A stretch of 7,011 nt of DNA from Alphaproteobacteria bacterium (lineage in GTDB: Bacteria > Pseudomonadota > Alphaproteobacteria > Micavibrionales > Micavibrionaceae): contig JAESUK010000019.1 in the NCBI GenBank assembly GCA_016763095.1, forward strand, positions 1 through 7,011, written 5' to 3'. The position numbers and the translations under genes were made by a program. Positions within the stretch are counted from its first letter, which is position 1; the number at the start of each line of letters is the position of its first letter. Below are positions 1 to 5,991 of this stretch, one piece after another. The notes beneath the pieces are model-generated. The model was not told the origin of the DNA and searched no databases. It saw nothing but the letters and a program-made list of their open reading frames with translations.

Positions 1-51
1 CAAGGCAACCTTCTTAAAAACAAGGATAAGAATAAACGTAAGGACAAATGA
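1..51 (+). CDS. possible C-terminal tail of a gene entering from the left edge
   Basis: Reading from base 1 in the first frame gives 16 residues ending at a TGA at 49-51. The tail is very basic and lysine-rich (QGNLLKNKDKNKRKDK). Such a tail is plausible for the end of a real protein and would put this gene convergent with mnmC, whose stop lies 32 bp further on. The second frame is also open here, so the choice is uncertain. No family can be named from 16 residues. No hairpin with a T-run was seen between this stop and mnmC. Confidence 0.3.
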   Translation, partial: QGNLLKNKDKNKRKDK

Positions 52-83
52 CATAATAATAAACATGCTATTCTTTTACCGCG

Positions 84-1814
84 TTAAGGGTAGACTCTCA
101 AGCCTGAACATAGGTGGTTGTGGATAATCGCCGCACATTGTAACGAACTGATCAAGCCATGGGACCCATGTGCGGTTGAAACATACATATTCTTCGCCAC
201 CCGCTCGGATATAGGGAAACGATACTTACAAGACACCCGAAAGCCTGCCCGCCCATCATTTGGAACAAGCTGTCCCTTCATACACGGAACCGTTTCCTCC
301 ATGTGAGAGATAACCTCATCATGGTCCTCTTGTAAAAGATCATAGCTCGTTCCCGTACGGTCAAACGTTGATCCAATCGCATGCACACCATTGTACGCAG
401 GAGAAAGATAACCCCGATAATTCAAGATAGTATTAAGCTTCTCAGTAAACGGTGTAGATGGCGCGAGGCTCACCTGCCCACGCACAGGATAAAGCCCGAA
501 CTTATCAACCAACTCATATGTCTGCGCGTAAAGCTTCACACTCATAGCATTGGCAAGAACAACAGCATCAAACGCTTCACCATTCACATTCCATTGCGTT
601 CCGTCTTTTTGTATATCTCTAATTTCCGCATTATAAACAACATCAATACCATCTACATAAGCATGACAAAGCTTAGCTGGGTTAGCCATCGCCGCATCTG
701 GTAAATATAGACCCGCCTGTTCAATCTCAACGCCTGCAATCGCACTCGCTTCTGCACGATCTACAATGCGTGCATGGTCTGAATGCCACCCCCAATTTTC
801 AACCATAGAGGGATAACGTGTCTTCATATTTTCGTTATGCATAAGATGAAGCGCACCACAGGAAGAAAACTCAATATCATGTGTTTTGGATATTTGTCCA
901 AGTTCACGAATGGCCATCGCAAAACTCTGCATATAAAAATCAGAGTTCACATTTCGTAGCTTCGAAAGACGCGGGCTCAACATTCCACATTTATTTCCAG
1001 AAGCGCCAGAGGCAAGTTCAGCCTCAGCCTCAAAAACAGTTGGAACAAGCCCCTGCTTTTTAAGCCAGTAAGCCATTGCACACCCAGCAAGCCCACCACC
1101 TATAATCGCAACACTACGAACTGTTTTAGAGTTTTCCTTTTTATTTGATTCAGGTAAGCGACCAACAAGGAGCTCTCGCTTATACCTGAACCCTTCCGAT
1201 TTAGACACATCAAAACCAGCGTCCTCAAGCCCTCGCTTTACAAATCCTGCCGCAGTAAACGTTGCAAAACTTGTTTTATCATGGGACAAGCGCGCCATAC
1301 TTTCAAAGACAGCCTCTGTCCACATCTCAGGATTTTTAGACGGGGTAAACCCATCCAAAAACCATGCATCTACCGCGTGACCTGACAATTTTGGCAACGC
1401 ATCATTCACATCATCAAAAATAAGCGTAAGAAAAACGTTCTCAGAAATACAAAGTGAGTGAACCCCTGGAATACGAAGCGGATATACATCAAGAAATCTA
1501 TCTATCTTTGCCCCGAATCGGTCTACCCATGGCGCAAGTGCATCTCTAATTTCTTCAACAGATAACGGATATTGTTCAAAGGATATAAAATTTAGACGCT
1601 GGGAACTTTCAGCCGTTTTCTCAAACAAATCCCAGCTTGCTAAAAAGTTTAACCCAGTGCCGAATCCCGTCTCAACTATGGTAAAGCTATCTTCACCCCT
1701 CCAAGCGTCGGGAAGATTATTCCCCTTCAGGAACACGAATTCAGCTTCCGCAAGACCATCCTCTTGTGAAAAATAAATATCATCAAACTCTTTTGACCTT
1801 GGAGCACCCTTCAT
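84..1814 (-). CDS. mnmC: MnmC, bifunctional tRNA 5-methylaminomethyl-2-thiouridine(34) biosynthesis enzyme
   Basis: MnmC completes mnm5s2U at the wobble position of certain tRNAs. Its FAD-dependent half removes the carboxymethyl group of cmnm5(s2)U, and its SAM-dependent half methylates the resulting nm5(s2)U. It acts in the cytoplasm. The N-terminal methyltransferase domain (about residues 1-220) shows the family opening FDDIYFS (10-16), the SAM loop ETGFGTGLNF (48-57) and DGFTPSKNPEMW (154-165), with D154 at the expected catalytic Asp. The FAD/DAO domain begins with IIGGGLAG (237-244), then SGASGNKCGMLSP, and ends with HGSHGL. At 576 residues it is shorter than E. coli MnmC (668). Part of the loss is the N-terminal strand: a TAG lies two codons before the ATG, so this is the only usable start. 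A weak AGG sits 5 nt upstream of it. The usual D-x-x-P near the FAD-domain end reads YRFP, and the following stretch is short. It is divergent from the M3 peptidase gene. Confidence 0.95.
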   Translation of the reverse strand: MKGAPRSKEFDDIYFSQEDGLAEAEFVFLKGNNLPDAWRGEDSFTIVETGFGTGLNFLASWDLFEKTAESSQRLNFISFEQYPLSVEEIRDALAPWVDRFGAKIDRFLDVYPLRIPGVHSLCISENVFLTLIFDDVNDALPKLSGHAVDAWFLDGFTPSKNPEMWTEAVFESMARLSHDKTSFATFTAAGFVKRGLEDAGFDVSKSEGFRYKRELLVGRLPESNKKENSKTVRSVAIIGGGLAGCAMAYWLKKQGLVPTVFEAEAELASGASGNKCGMLSPRLSKLRNVNSDFYMQSFAMAIRELGQISKTHDIEFSSCGALHLMHNENMKTRYPSMVENWGWHSDHARIVDRAEASAIAGVEIEQAGLYLPDAAMANPAKLCHAYVDGIDVVYNAEIRDIQKDGTQWNVNGEAFDAVVLANAMSVKLYAQTYELVDKFGLYPVRGQVSLAPSTPFTEKLNTILNYRGYLSPAYNGVHAIGSTFDRTGTSYDLLQEDHDEVISHMEETVPCMKGQLVPNDGRAGFRVSCKYRFPISERVAKNMYVSTAHGSHGLISSLQCAAIIHNHLCSGLRVYP

Positions 1815-1868
1815 TTTGACCTATATAGTATATTGCACTTATAAACACAAAGAGAGAATAGCATCACA
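1815..1868. promoter_or_regulatory. divergent promoter region between mnmC and the M3 peptidase gene
   Basis: This 54-bp spacer must hold both start regions unless they lie inside the genes. For the peptidase, TTGACC (1816-1821) is followed 18 bp later by TATAAA (1840-1845), a reasonable sigma70-type pair. A GAGAG at 1852-1856 could be its ribosome binding site, though 12 nt from the ATG is long. For mnmC on the minus strand, a TATACT (complement of 1827-1832) could be a -10 element, but no good -35 was seen, and it would give a very short leader. The assignment is by pattern only. Confidence 0.4.
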
Positions 1869-3923
1869 ATGGTTCAGAATACAGATAACCCACTTCTAAA
1901 AACATTCAGCACACCTTATGGAACACCACCATTTGATGAAATTAAGCCTGAACATTTTATACCAGCCATTGAAACATCTATTGATATCGCACGCTCAAAC
2001 ATTGAACAGATCAAAGCCAATACAGATGCACCCAATTTTGTGAACACCATAGAGGCACTTGAGACATCCTCAGAGGACCTAGGATCAATCGCTGGCATTT
2101 ACTATAATCTGCTCTCCGTCATCGGCAGTGATGACTATAACGCCCTTGCCGAGCAAATAGGGCCTATAACATCTCTCTTCTCAAGCGAAGTGTCCATGGA
2201 TGCCCAACTCTTTGAAAGAATCAAAGCTGTTTATGATGACCGTAAAAACCATAACTATAGTGACGTAGAAAAGACACTCCTTGAAGATAGCTATGATGGA
2301 TTCGTTCGATCTGGTGCATTGCTAAGCACACAAGATCAAGAAAAGTTAAAAGAATTAAACCAGAAATCATCAACACTGAGTCCAGAGTTTTCAAACAACC
2401 TAACAAAATCATCAGCTGAATTTGAACTTCGTATTACAAACCAAGACGATTTATCTGGAATCCCTGATACAGCTATCGAGAGCGCTAAACAGGCAGCCTC
2501 AGAAAAAGGCTATGAGAACGAATGGCTTTTCACGCTTGATTTTCCAAGCTATATCCCTCTTATCACTTATGCTGACAACCGCGATATACGTGAAAAAGTT
2601 TGGCAAGCTTTCAGCAACCGCGCCTATGGCGGAGAATACGACAACTCAGACACCCTCAAAAAAGTTGTAAAACTGCGCAGTGAGAAAATGAAACTCATGG
2701 GGTATAAATGCTACTCTGACTTTGTTCTTGAAGACCGCATGGCGAAAACAACAGACACAGTCCTTGCCTTTTTGGAGCGTCTCAAAACGACATATAAGCC
2801 AGCAGCAGAAAAAGACCTCGCAGATTTAAAAGCCTTTGCAAAAGAAACCGCAAATATAGAAGAGCTAAAACCATGGGATGTTGGCTACCTCGCAGAAAAA
2901 AGAAAAGTCAGCCTCTTTAATTTCTCAGAAGAAGAGCTTCGTCCATACTTCCCATTGGATAAAGTTTTAAAAGGAACGTTTGAGCATTTCTCAAAGTTGT
3001 TCAACCTAGACTTTAAAGAGCGCAATGACATTCAAACATGGAACAAAGACGTGCCTGCTTTTGAGGTTACAGACAAAACAAGTGGTGATGTGTTTGGTAT
3101 TCTTTATGCTGACTTTTATATCCGTGAAAACAAACGCTCAGGCGCATGGAAAGCAAGTTTCCGTGATCATGGCTTATTCAAAGGGGAAACTCCTCCTGCA
3201 ATTATTGAGATCGTATGTAACTTCCCCAAAGCAACCAAAGATCGCCCAAGCTTACTATCTTTCAATGATGTAGAAACCCTTTTCCATGAACTTGGGCATG
3301 CATTGCATGCACTAATCGGGCGCACAAAATACCACTCCACATCAGGAACAAATGTTTTATGGGATTTTGTTGAGCTACCGGCACAGCTTCAAGAAAACTG
3401 GCTGTACGAACCAGAAACATTGGCCCTTGTGTCGGAGCATTACGAAACAGGAAAGCAAATTCCTGCCGATCTTATCGAAAAACTGCGCGCAAGCAAAAAC
3501 TATATGAGTGGTTGGGGCGGCTTGCGCCAAGTTTCCCTCGCGACCTTGGACATGGCTTACCACTGTACTCAAGACATCGAAGTTAATGACATCATAGAGT
3601 TTGAAGACAAAGCAATTAAAGACTGCACATTCTTTCCACGCCTCGGCGGTCCATCATCAACATCTTTTGGTCACATCTTCGCTGGGGGCTATGCCGCAGG
3701 GTATTACAGTTATAAATGGGCCGAAGTGCTTGATGCTGATGCATTCGAAGCATTCCTAGAAGGCGGTCTCTACAATCAAAAAACCGCGAAAAAATACCGT
3801 GAGATGATCCTTGAAAAAGGCGGGAGTGTCGACCCAAGCGTGCTATACCACAACTTCCGTGGTCGTGATGCAGATCCAGAAGCCCTTTTCAGACGCGAAG
3901 GTTTACTTGACAAAAGCGCATAA
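1869..3923 (+). CDS. M3 family zinc metallopeptidase (Dcp/oligopeptidase A type)
   Basis: This is a cytoplasmic thimet-oligopeptidase-like enzyme that degrades short peptides, either as a peptidyl-dipeptidase (Dcp) or as an oligopeptidase (OpdA). At 684 residues it has the normal length for both. No signal peptide is seen. The N-terminus has the family opening PPFDEIKPEHFIPAIE. The zinc site is HELGH (473-477), with the third ligand Glu in DFVELP (E502), as in M3 enzymes. The substrate-side motif HIFAGGYAAGYYSYKW (602-617) is intact, and SGTNVLWDFVE resembles Dcp more than OpdA. The N-terminal NTIEALETS segment also resembles Dcp. The evidence does not separate the two subfamilies firmly, so no symbol is given. 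It is divergent from mnmC and followed by a 254-bp AT-rich spacer, and it is probably transcribed alone. All catalytic motifs are present and the frame is unbroken. Confidence 0.95.
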   Translation: MVQNTDNPLLKTFSTPYGTPPFDEIKPEHFIPAIETSIDIARSNIEQIKANTDAPNFVNTIEALETSSEDLGSIAGIYYNLLSVIGSDDYNALAEQIGPITSLFSSEVSMDAQLFERIKAVYDDRKNHNYSDVEKTLLEDSYDGFVRSGALLSTQDQEKLKELNQKSSTLSPEFSNNLTKSSAEFELRITNQDDLSGIPDTAIESAKQAASEKGYENEWLFTLDFPSYIPLITYADNRDIREKVWQAFSNRAYGGEYDNSDTLKKVVKLRSEKMKLMGYKCYSDFVLEDRMAKTTDTVLAFLERLKTTYKPAAEKDLADLKAFAKETANIEELKPWDVGYLAEKRKVSLFNFSEEELRPYFPLDKVLKGTFEHFSKLFNLDFKERNDIQTWNKDVPAFEVTDKTSGDVFGILYADFYIRENKRSGAWKASFRDHGLFKGETPPAIIEIVCNFPKATKDRPSLLSFNDVETLFHELGHALHALIGRTKYHSTSGTNVLWDFVELPAQLQENWLYEPETLALVSEHYETGKQIPADLIEKLRASKNYMSGWGGLRQVSLATLDMAYHCTQDIEVNDIIEFEDKAIKDCTFFPRLGGPSSTSFGHIFAGGYAAGYYSYKWAEVLDADAFEAFLEGGLYNQKTAKKYREMILEKGGSVDPSVLYHNFRGRDADPEALFRREGLLDKSA

Positions 3924-3970
3924 AAAATTAGATTAATTTATAAGATTTCTGCGTTTGGTTAAGAAAAAAA

Positions 3971-3999
3971 TAAGTTAGGTATATAGAAAAGCTAACTTA
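3971..3999. repeat. 8-bp inverted repeat (hairpin) after the M3 peptidase gene
   Basis: TAAGTTAG (3971-3978) is perfectly complementary to CTAACTTA (3992-3999), with a 13-nt loop. It begins 47 bp after the peptidase stop. There is no T-run directly after the stem, so it is not a classical terminator alone. It may be an RNA-stabilising hairpin or a protein-binding site. The low GC content makes chance occurrence possible. Confidence 0.35.
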
Positions 4000-4003
4000 A
4001 TTA

Positions 4004-4029
4004 AAACAAACGTTTTGGTTCGTTTTTTT
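4004..4029 (+). terminator. possible weak intrinsic terminator of the M3 peptidase transcript
   Basis: AAACAAACG (4004-4012) can pair with CGTTTTTTT (4021-4029) with one C-T mismatch and an 8-nt loop. The right arm is itself the T-run. The stem has little GC, so it would be weak, but its position about 80 bp after the stop and before the next promoter is right for a terminator. Confidence 0.35.
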
Positions 4030-4044
4030 AAAAGATAACATTAA

Positions 4045-4100
4045 AAAATTAACATAATAATGGATGTATTTTGCATATTTTCCTTGCAATTGTTAATTTT
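4045..4100. repeat. 10-bp inverted repeat around the regulator promoter
   Basis: AAAATTAACA (4045-4054) and TGTTAATTTT (4091-4100) are exact reverse complements, separated by 36 bp. The right arm falls inside the spacer between the likely -35 and -10 boxes of the XRE gene. That is a natural place for an operator used in autoregulation. The sequence is AT-only apart from one GC pair per arm, so chance cannot be excluded. Confidence 0.3.
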
Positions 4101-4114
4101 CTAACGTATATAAT
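4084..4114 (+). promoter_or_regulatory. sigma70-like promoter of the XRE regulator gene
   Basis: TTGCAA (4084-4089) is followed by TATATA (4107-4112) at 17 bp, or by the consensus TATAAT (4109-4114) at 19 bp. Transcription would begin near 4120, leaving a leader of roughly 55-60 nt. A GGAAAG at 4157-4162 is the only purine-rich ribosome-binding candidate, and it sits far (15 nt) from the ATG. Confidence 0.45.
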
Positions 4115-4177
4115 CGCCCATACACATTGAGGAATTGATTTTTTAAAAAGAGAGTCGGAAAGAAAGTCGAATAAAAA

Positions 4178-4852
4178 ATGACAATTACAACAGCTCAAAT
4201 ACGTGGCGCACGCGGGATTTTAAACTGGAGTCAACAAGACCTCTCAGATCGAACAAACATCTCTACAACTTCTATTGGAAGCATTGAGAAAGGCCTCACA
4301 AAACCACGTACTAACACATTGAAAACAATAAAAACTGCCTTCGAAAGCAATGGCATTGAATTCATCGAACCAGATGGTATAAAACGACGTTCGGATGATA
4401 TTCGTATTTTCACTGGACGATCTGGCTACCTAGATTTCTTCGAAGATGTCTACGATACACTTGCGCAAAATCCAGACACAGAAGTTCTCGTAAACAATGT
4501 TGATGAACGACGCTTTGTAAAAGCACACGGGAATCAAGCTGACTATCACATATCTCGTATGAACGAACTTAAAGGTGTTAAATACAAAGTTCTTCTCAAG
4601 GAAGGAGATAATTTTTTTGCACTAAACGATATGATTGAATATAGATGGCTTCCCAAAACACATTTTTCTAGCGTGCCCTTTTACTCATATGGGAAAAAAT
4701 TAGCAATGCTCCTGTTGGAAGATGAACCAAAAATAATCGTAATTGACCATATATCTGTATCAGAAGCATACAGAGTTCAGTTTGCAGGCATTTGGGACAA
4801 TGCATTAATCCCAAACTCCACAGAAATTAAAACATATAATAGTGCGAGTTAA
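4178..4852 (+). CDS. XRE-family HTH transcriptional regulator with C-terminal TrmB-like sensor domain
   Basis: This 224-residue protein is probably a ligand-responsive DNA-binding regulator. Residues about 5-58 form a Cro/C1-type helix-turn-helix (ARGILNWSQQDLSDRTNIS, then TTSIGSIEKG as the likely recognition helix). This is the compact alphaproteobacterial style, ending in GIEFIEPDGIKRR. Residues about 75-215 form a second domain. Its last part, from PFYSYGKKLAMLLLED through IIVIDHISVSEAYRVQF to GIWDNA, resembles the C-terminal ligand-sensor (phospholipase-D-like fold) domain of TrmB-type regulators. That match is from memory of the pattern and is less certain than the HTH. No membrane segment or signal peptide is seen. 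The gene lies 77 bp upstream of, and in line with, the EgtD-like methyltransferase, so it probably controls itself and that enzyme. Inverted repeats at its promoter fit autoregulation. The ATG follows a poor ribosome binding site. Confidence 0.88.
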   Translation: MTITTAQIRGARGILNWSQQDLSDRTNISTTSIGSIEKGLTKPRTNTLKTIKTAFESNGIEFIEPDGIKRRSDDIRIFTGRSGYLDFFEDVYDTLAQNPDTEVLVNNVDERRFVKAHGNQADYHISRMNELKGVKYKVLLKEGDNFFALNDMIEYRWLPKTHFSSVPFYSYGKKLAMLLLEDEPKIIVIDHISVSEAYRVQFAGIWDNALIPNSTEIKTYNSAS

Positions 4853-4929
4853 GACACTAAATAAAATAACAATAACAACACAGTAGATTAAAAAACAATA
4901 CTGCGTAATATTAGAGGCGAAAATAATAA
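4853..4929 (+). promoter_or_regulatory. spacer and ribosome binding site before the EgtD-like gene
   Basis: This 77-bp AT-rich spacer contains a 5-bp hairpin, CAGTA (4881-4885) with TACTG (4899-4903), with no T-run after it. AGAGG (4913-4917) lies 12 nt before the ATG and is the likely ribosome binding site. No strong -35/-10 pair was seen, so read-through from the regulator promoter is the simplest reading. Confidence 0.35.
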
Positions 4930-5982
4930 ATGGCTCAGGCAACAGCAAAAAAACCGTTGGACCCGATGCAACAGCAAATCTTCATAACCTGTGCAAACTT
5001 GTTTTTAGGTAAAGAAGAAGGAACTGCATCAGGACTCGTCTTCTTCCATGAAGAAGGAAGCGAGAACCCTGCTGATGGACTATCTCAATGGAAAAAAGTT
5101 GTGAAGATCAAAACCTTTCCAGCTAACCGTGAAGCTAAAATAGTAACAAAACCAGCTATAGTCCAAGACTTCACAAATACTTTGATAGAAAGTATTGATG
5201 AACGTAATTTAAAGAGCAAAGTATCTTTTGTTGAAATCGGTCCAGGTCTTTGGGATTCCGTACAAATGAAAACACTTCCATATATAGATGCACTTAAAGA
5301 TAGCCAGCACCCTGTATCACGGTATATATCTGTTGACCCATCAAAAGAATGTGCGGTAGATGCTGCTAATGGTATTAAAAAAAAATATCCAGATATAGCA
5401 TCAAGATCATTAGTAGATATGTTTGAAAAGGCTAACTATCCAGAAAATAATACTATTCCAGTAGCGTTACTATGGGGATTAACAATTTGGAATTCGAGCA
5501 TCACCCCAAATACAGATCCAGAGCTTGTATTAGCAAATCAAATAAAAGCTGTTGGAAAATTCATTAAACCAGGTGGATATATACTATCTACATACTGCTC
5601 TTCCGAGACGAAAGAAATGGATGAGAAAGCCTATAATACACCAGAAAATTTACAGCTAATACACTCGTTAGCTCACCGTTTTGAACAGAATATTACAGAT
5701 ACTAATTTTGAAGCAAAAACATTTGAGCCCTATGTAGAATACCGAGGCAATGGCATTGGGCGTTTTTGCATGGGTATTAAAAGTAAAATAGATCAAACTA
5801 TACGCTTAAACGGCTCTGTTGAAAAACACTTTGAAAAAGGCGATGGCATTGTCCTCACAAATTCTTGGAGACTGACAGAAGCTAAGCTATACAAAATGGT
5901 TAATTCTGCCGGTGCAGAAATGATTAAACACACCTATGACAAAGAAACTGGTGCTGGCATGTTCTTGGCACAATTTAAATAA
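4930..5982 (+). CDS. EgtD-like SAM-dependent methyltransferase (histidine-specific methyltransferase family)
   Basis: The 350-residue protein matches the EgtD family (Methyltransf_33 type), whose founder trimethylates the alpha-amino group of histidine in ergothioneine synthesis. Visible features in order: FPANREAKIV (63-72), corresponding to the YPTRTE segment; the SAM loop FVEIGPG (100-106); VDPS (135-138) at the ribose-binding acid; GLTIWN (183-188), matching GSTIGN with the substrate-contacting Asn kept at N188; FIKPGGYIL (211-219); AYNTPENL (234-241), with the pocket Tyr kept at Y235; and GDGIVLTNSW (304-313). In the last motif EgtD reads T-E-x-S. Here Ser is kept (S312) but the imidazole-binding Glu appears to be Thr (T310). 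Substrate is therefore open: a different amino acid or amine is possible. No EgtB, EgtC or EgtE gene lies in the window. It is likely cotranscribed with the XRE regulator and is convergent with ctlX. It looks cytosolic. Confidence 0.85.
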   Translation: MAQATAKKPLDPMQQQIFITCANLFLGKEEGTASGLVFFHEEGSENPADGLSQWKKVVKIKTFPANREAKIVTKPAIVQDFTNTLIESIDERNLKSKVSFVEIGPGLWDSVQMKTLPYIDALKDSQHPVSRYISVDPSKECAVDAANGIKKKYPDIASRSLVDMFEKANYPENNTIPVALLWGLTIWNSSITPNTDPELVLANQIKAVGKFIKPGGYILSTYCSSETKEMDEKAYNTPENLQLIHSLAHRFEQNITDTNFEAKTFEPYVEYRGNGIGRFCMGIKSKIDQTIRLNGSVEKHFEKGDGIVLTNSWRLTEAKLYKMVNSAGAEMIKHTYDKETGAGMFLAQFK

Positions 5983-5991
5983 TCATTTAAA
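5974..5991. terminator. AT-only inverted repeat spanning both convergent stop codons
   Basis: TTTAAAT (5974-5980) pairs with ATTTAAA (5985-5991) around a 4-nt loop. The repeat covers the stop codon of the EgtD-like gene and that of ctlX, which are only 4 bp apart. A hairpin made only of A-T pairs is weak, so a role as a bidirectional terminator is a guess. Confidence 0.2.

Larger units (their letters stand above)
3924..4177. other. AT-rich intergenic region between the M3 peptidase and XRE regulator genes
   Basis: This 254-bp stretch has no convincing small gene. In order it holds an 8-bp hairpin (3971-3999), a terminator-like structure with a T-run (4004-4029), two TAACAT direct repeats 14 bp apart (4036-4041 and 4050-4055), one half of a 10-bp inverted repeat (4045-4054), the -35 box, the other half (4091-4100), and the -10 box (about 4107-4114) of the regulator promoter. 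The layout fits an end for the peptidase transcript followed by a regulated promoter. Confidence 0.6.

Noticed and set aside
381..704. 107-codon open frame on the plus strand opposite mnmC
   Set aside because: It lies wholly inside the well-supported mnmC gene on the other strand, and its protein shows no recognisable motif.
3616..3837. 73-codon minus-strand open frame in the M3 peptidase gene
   Set aside because: It overlaps conserved peptidase motifs, including the GGYAAGYY region, and has Cys/His/Arg-rich composition typical of an antisense shadow.
3924..4177. Small RNA or riboswitch in the long spacer
   Set aside because: Only simple short hairpins were seen, with no multi-stem conserved architecture. 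A promoter/terminator explanation is enough.
4930..5982. Ergothioneine biosynthesis gene egtD in the strict sense
   Set aside because: No egtB, egtC or egtE homologue lies in the window, and the key imidazole-binding Glu appears replaced by Thr, so only family membership is claimed.
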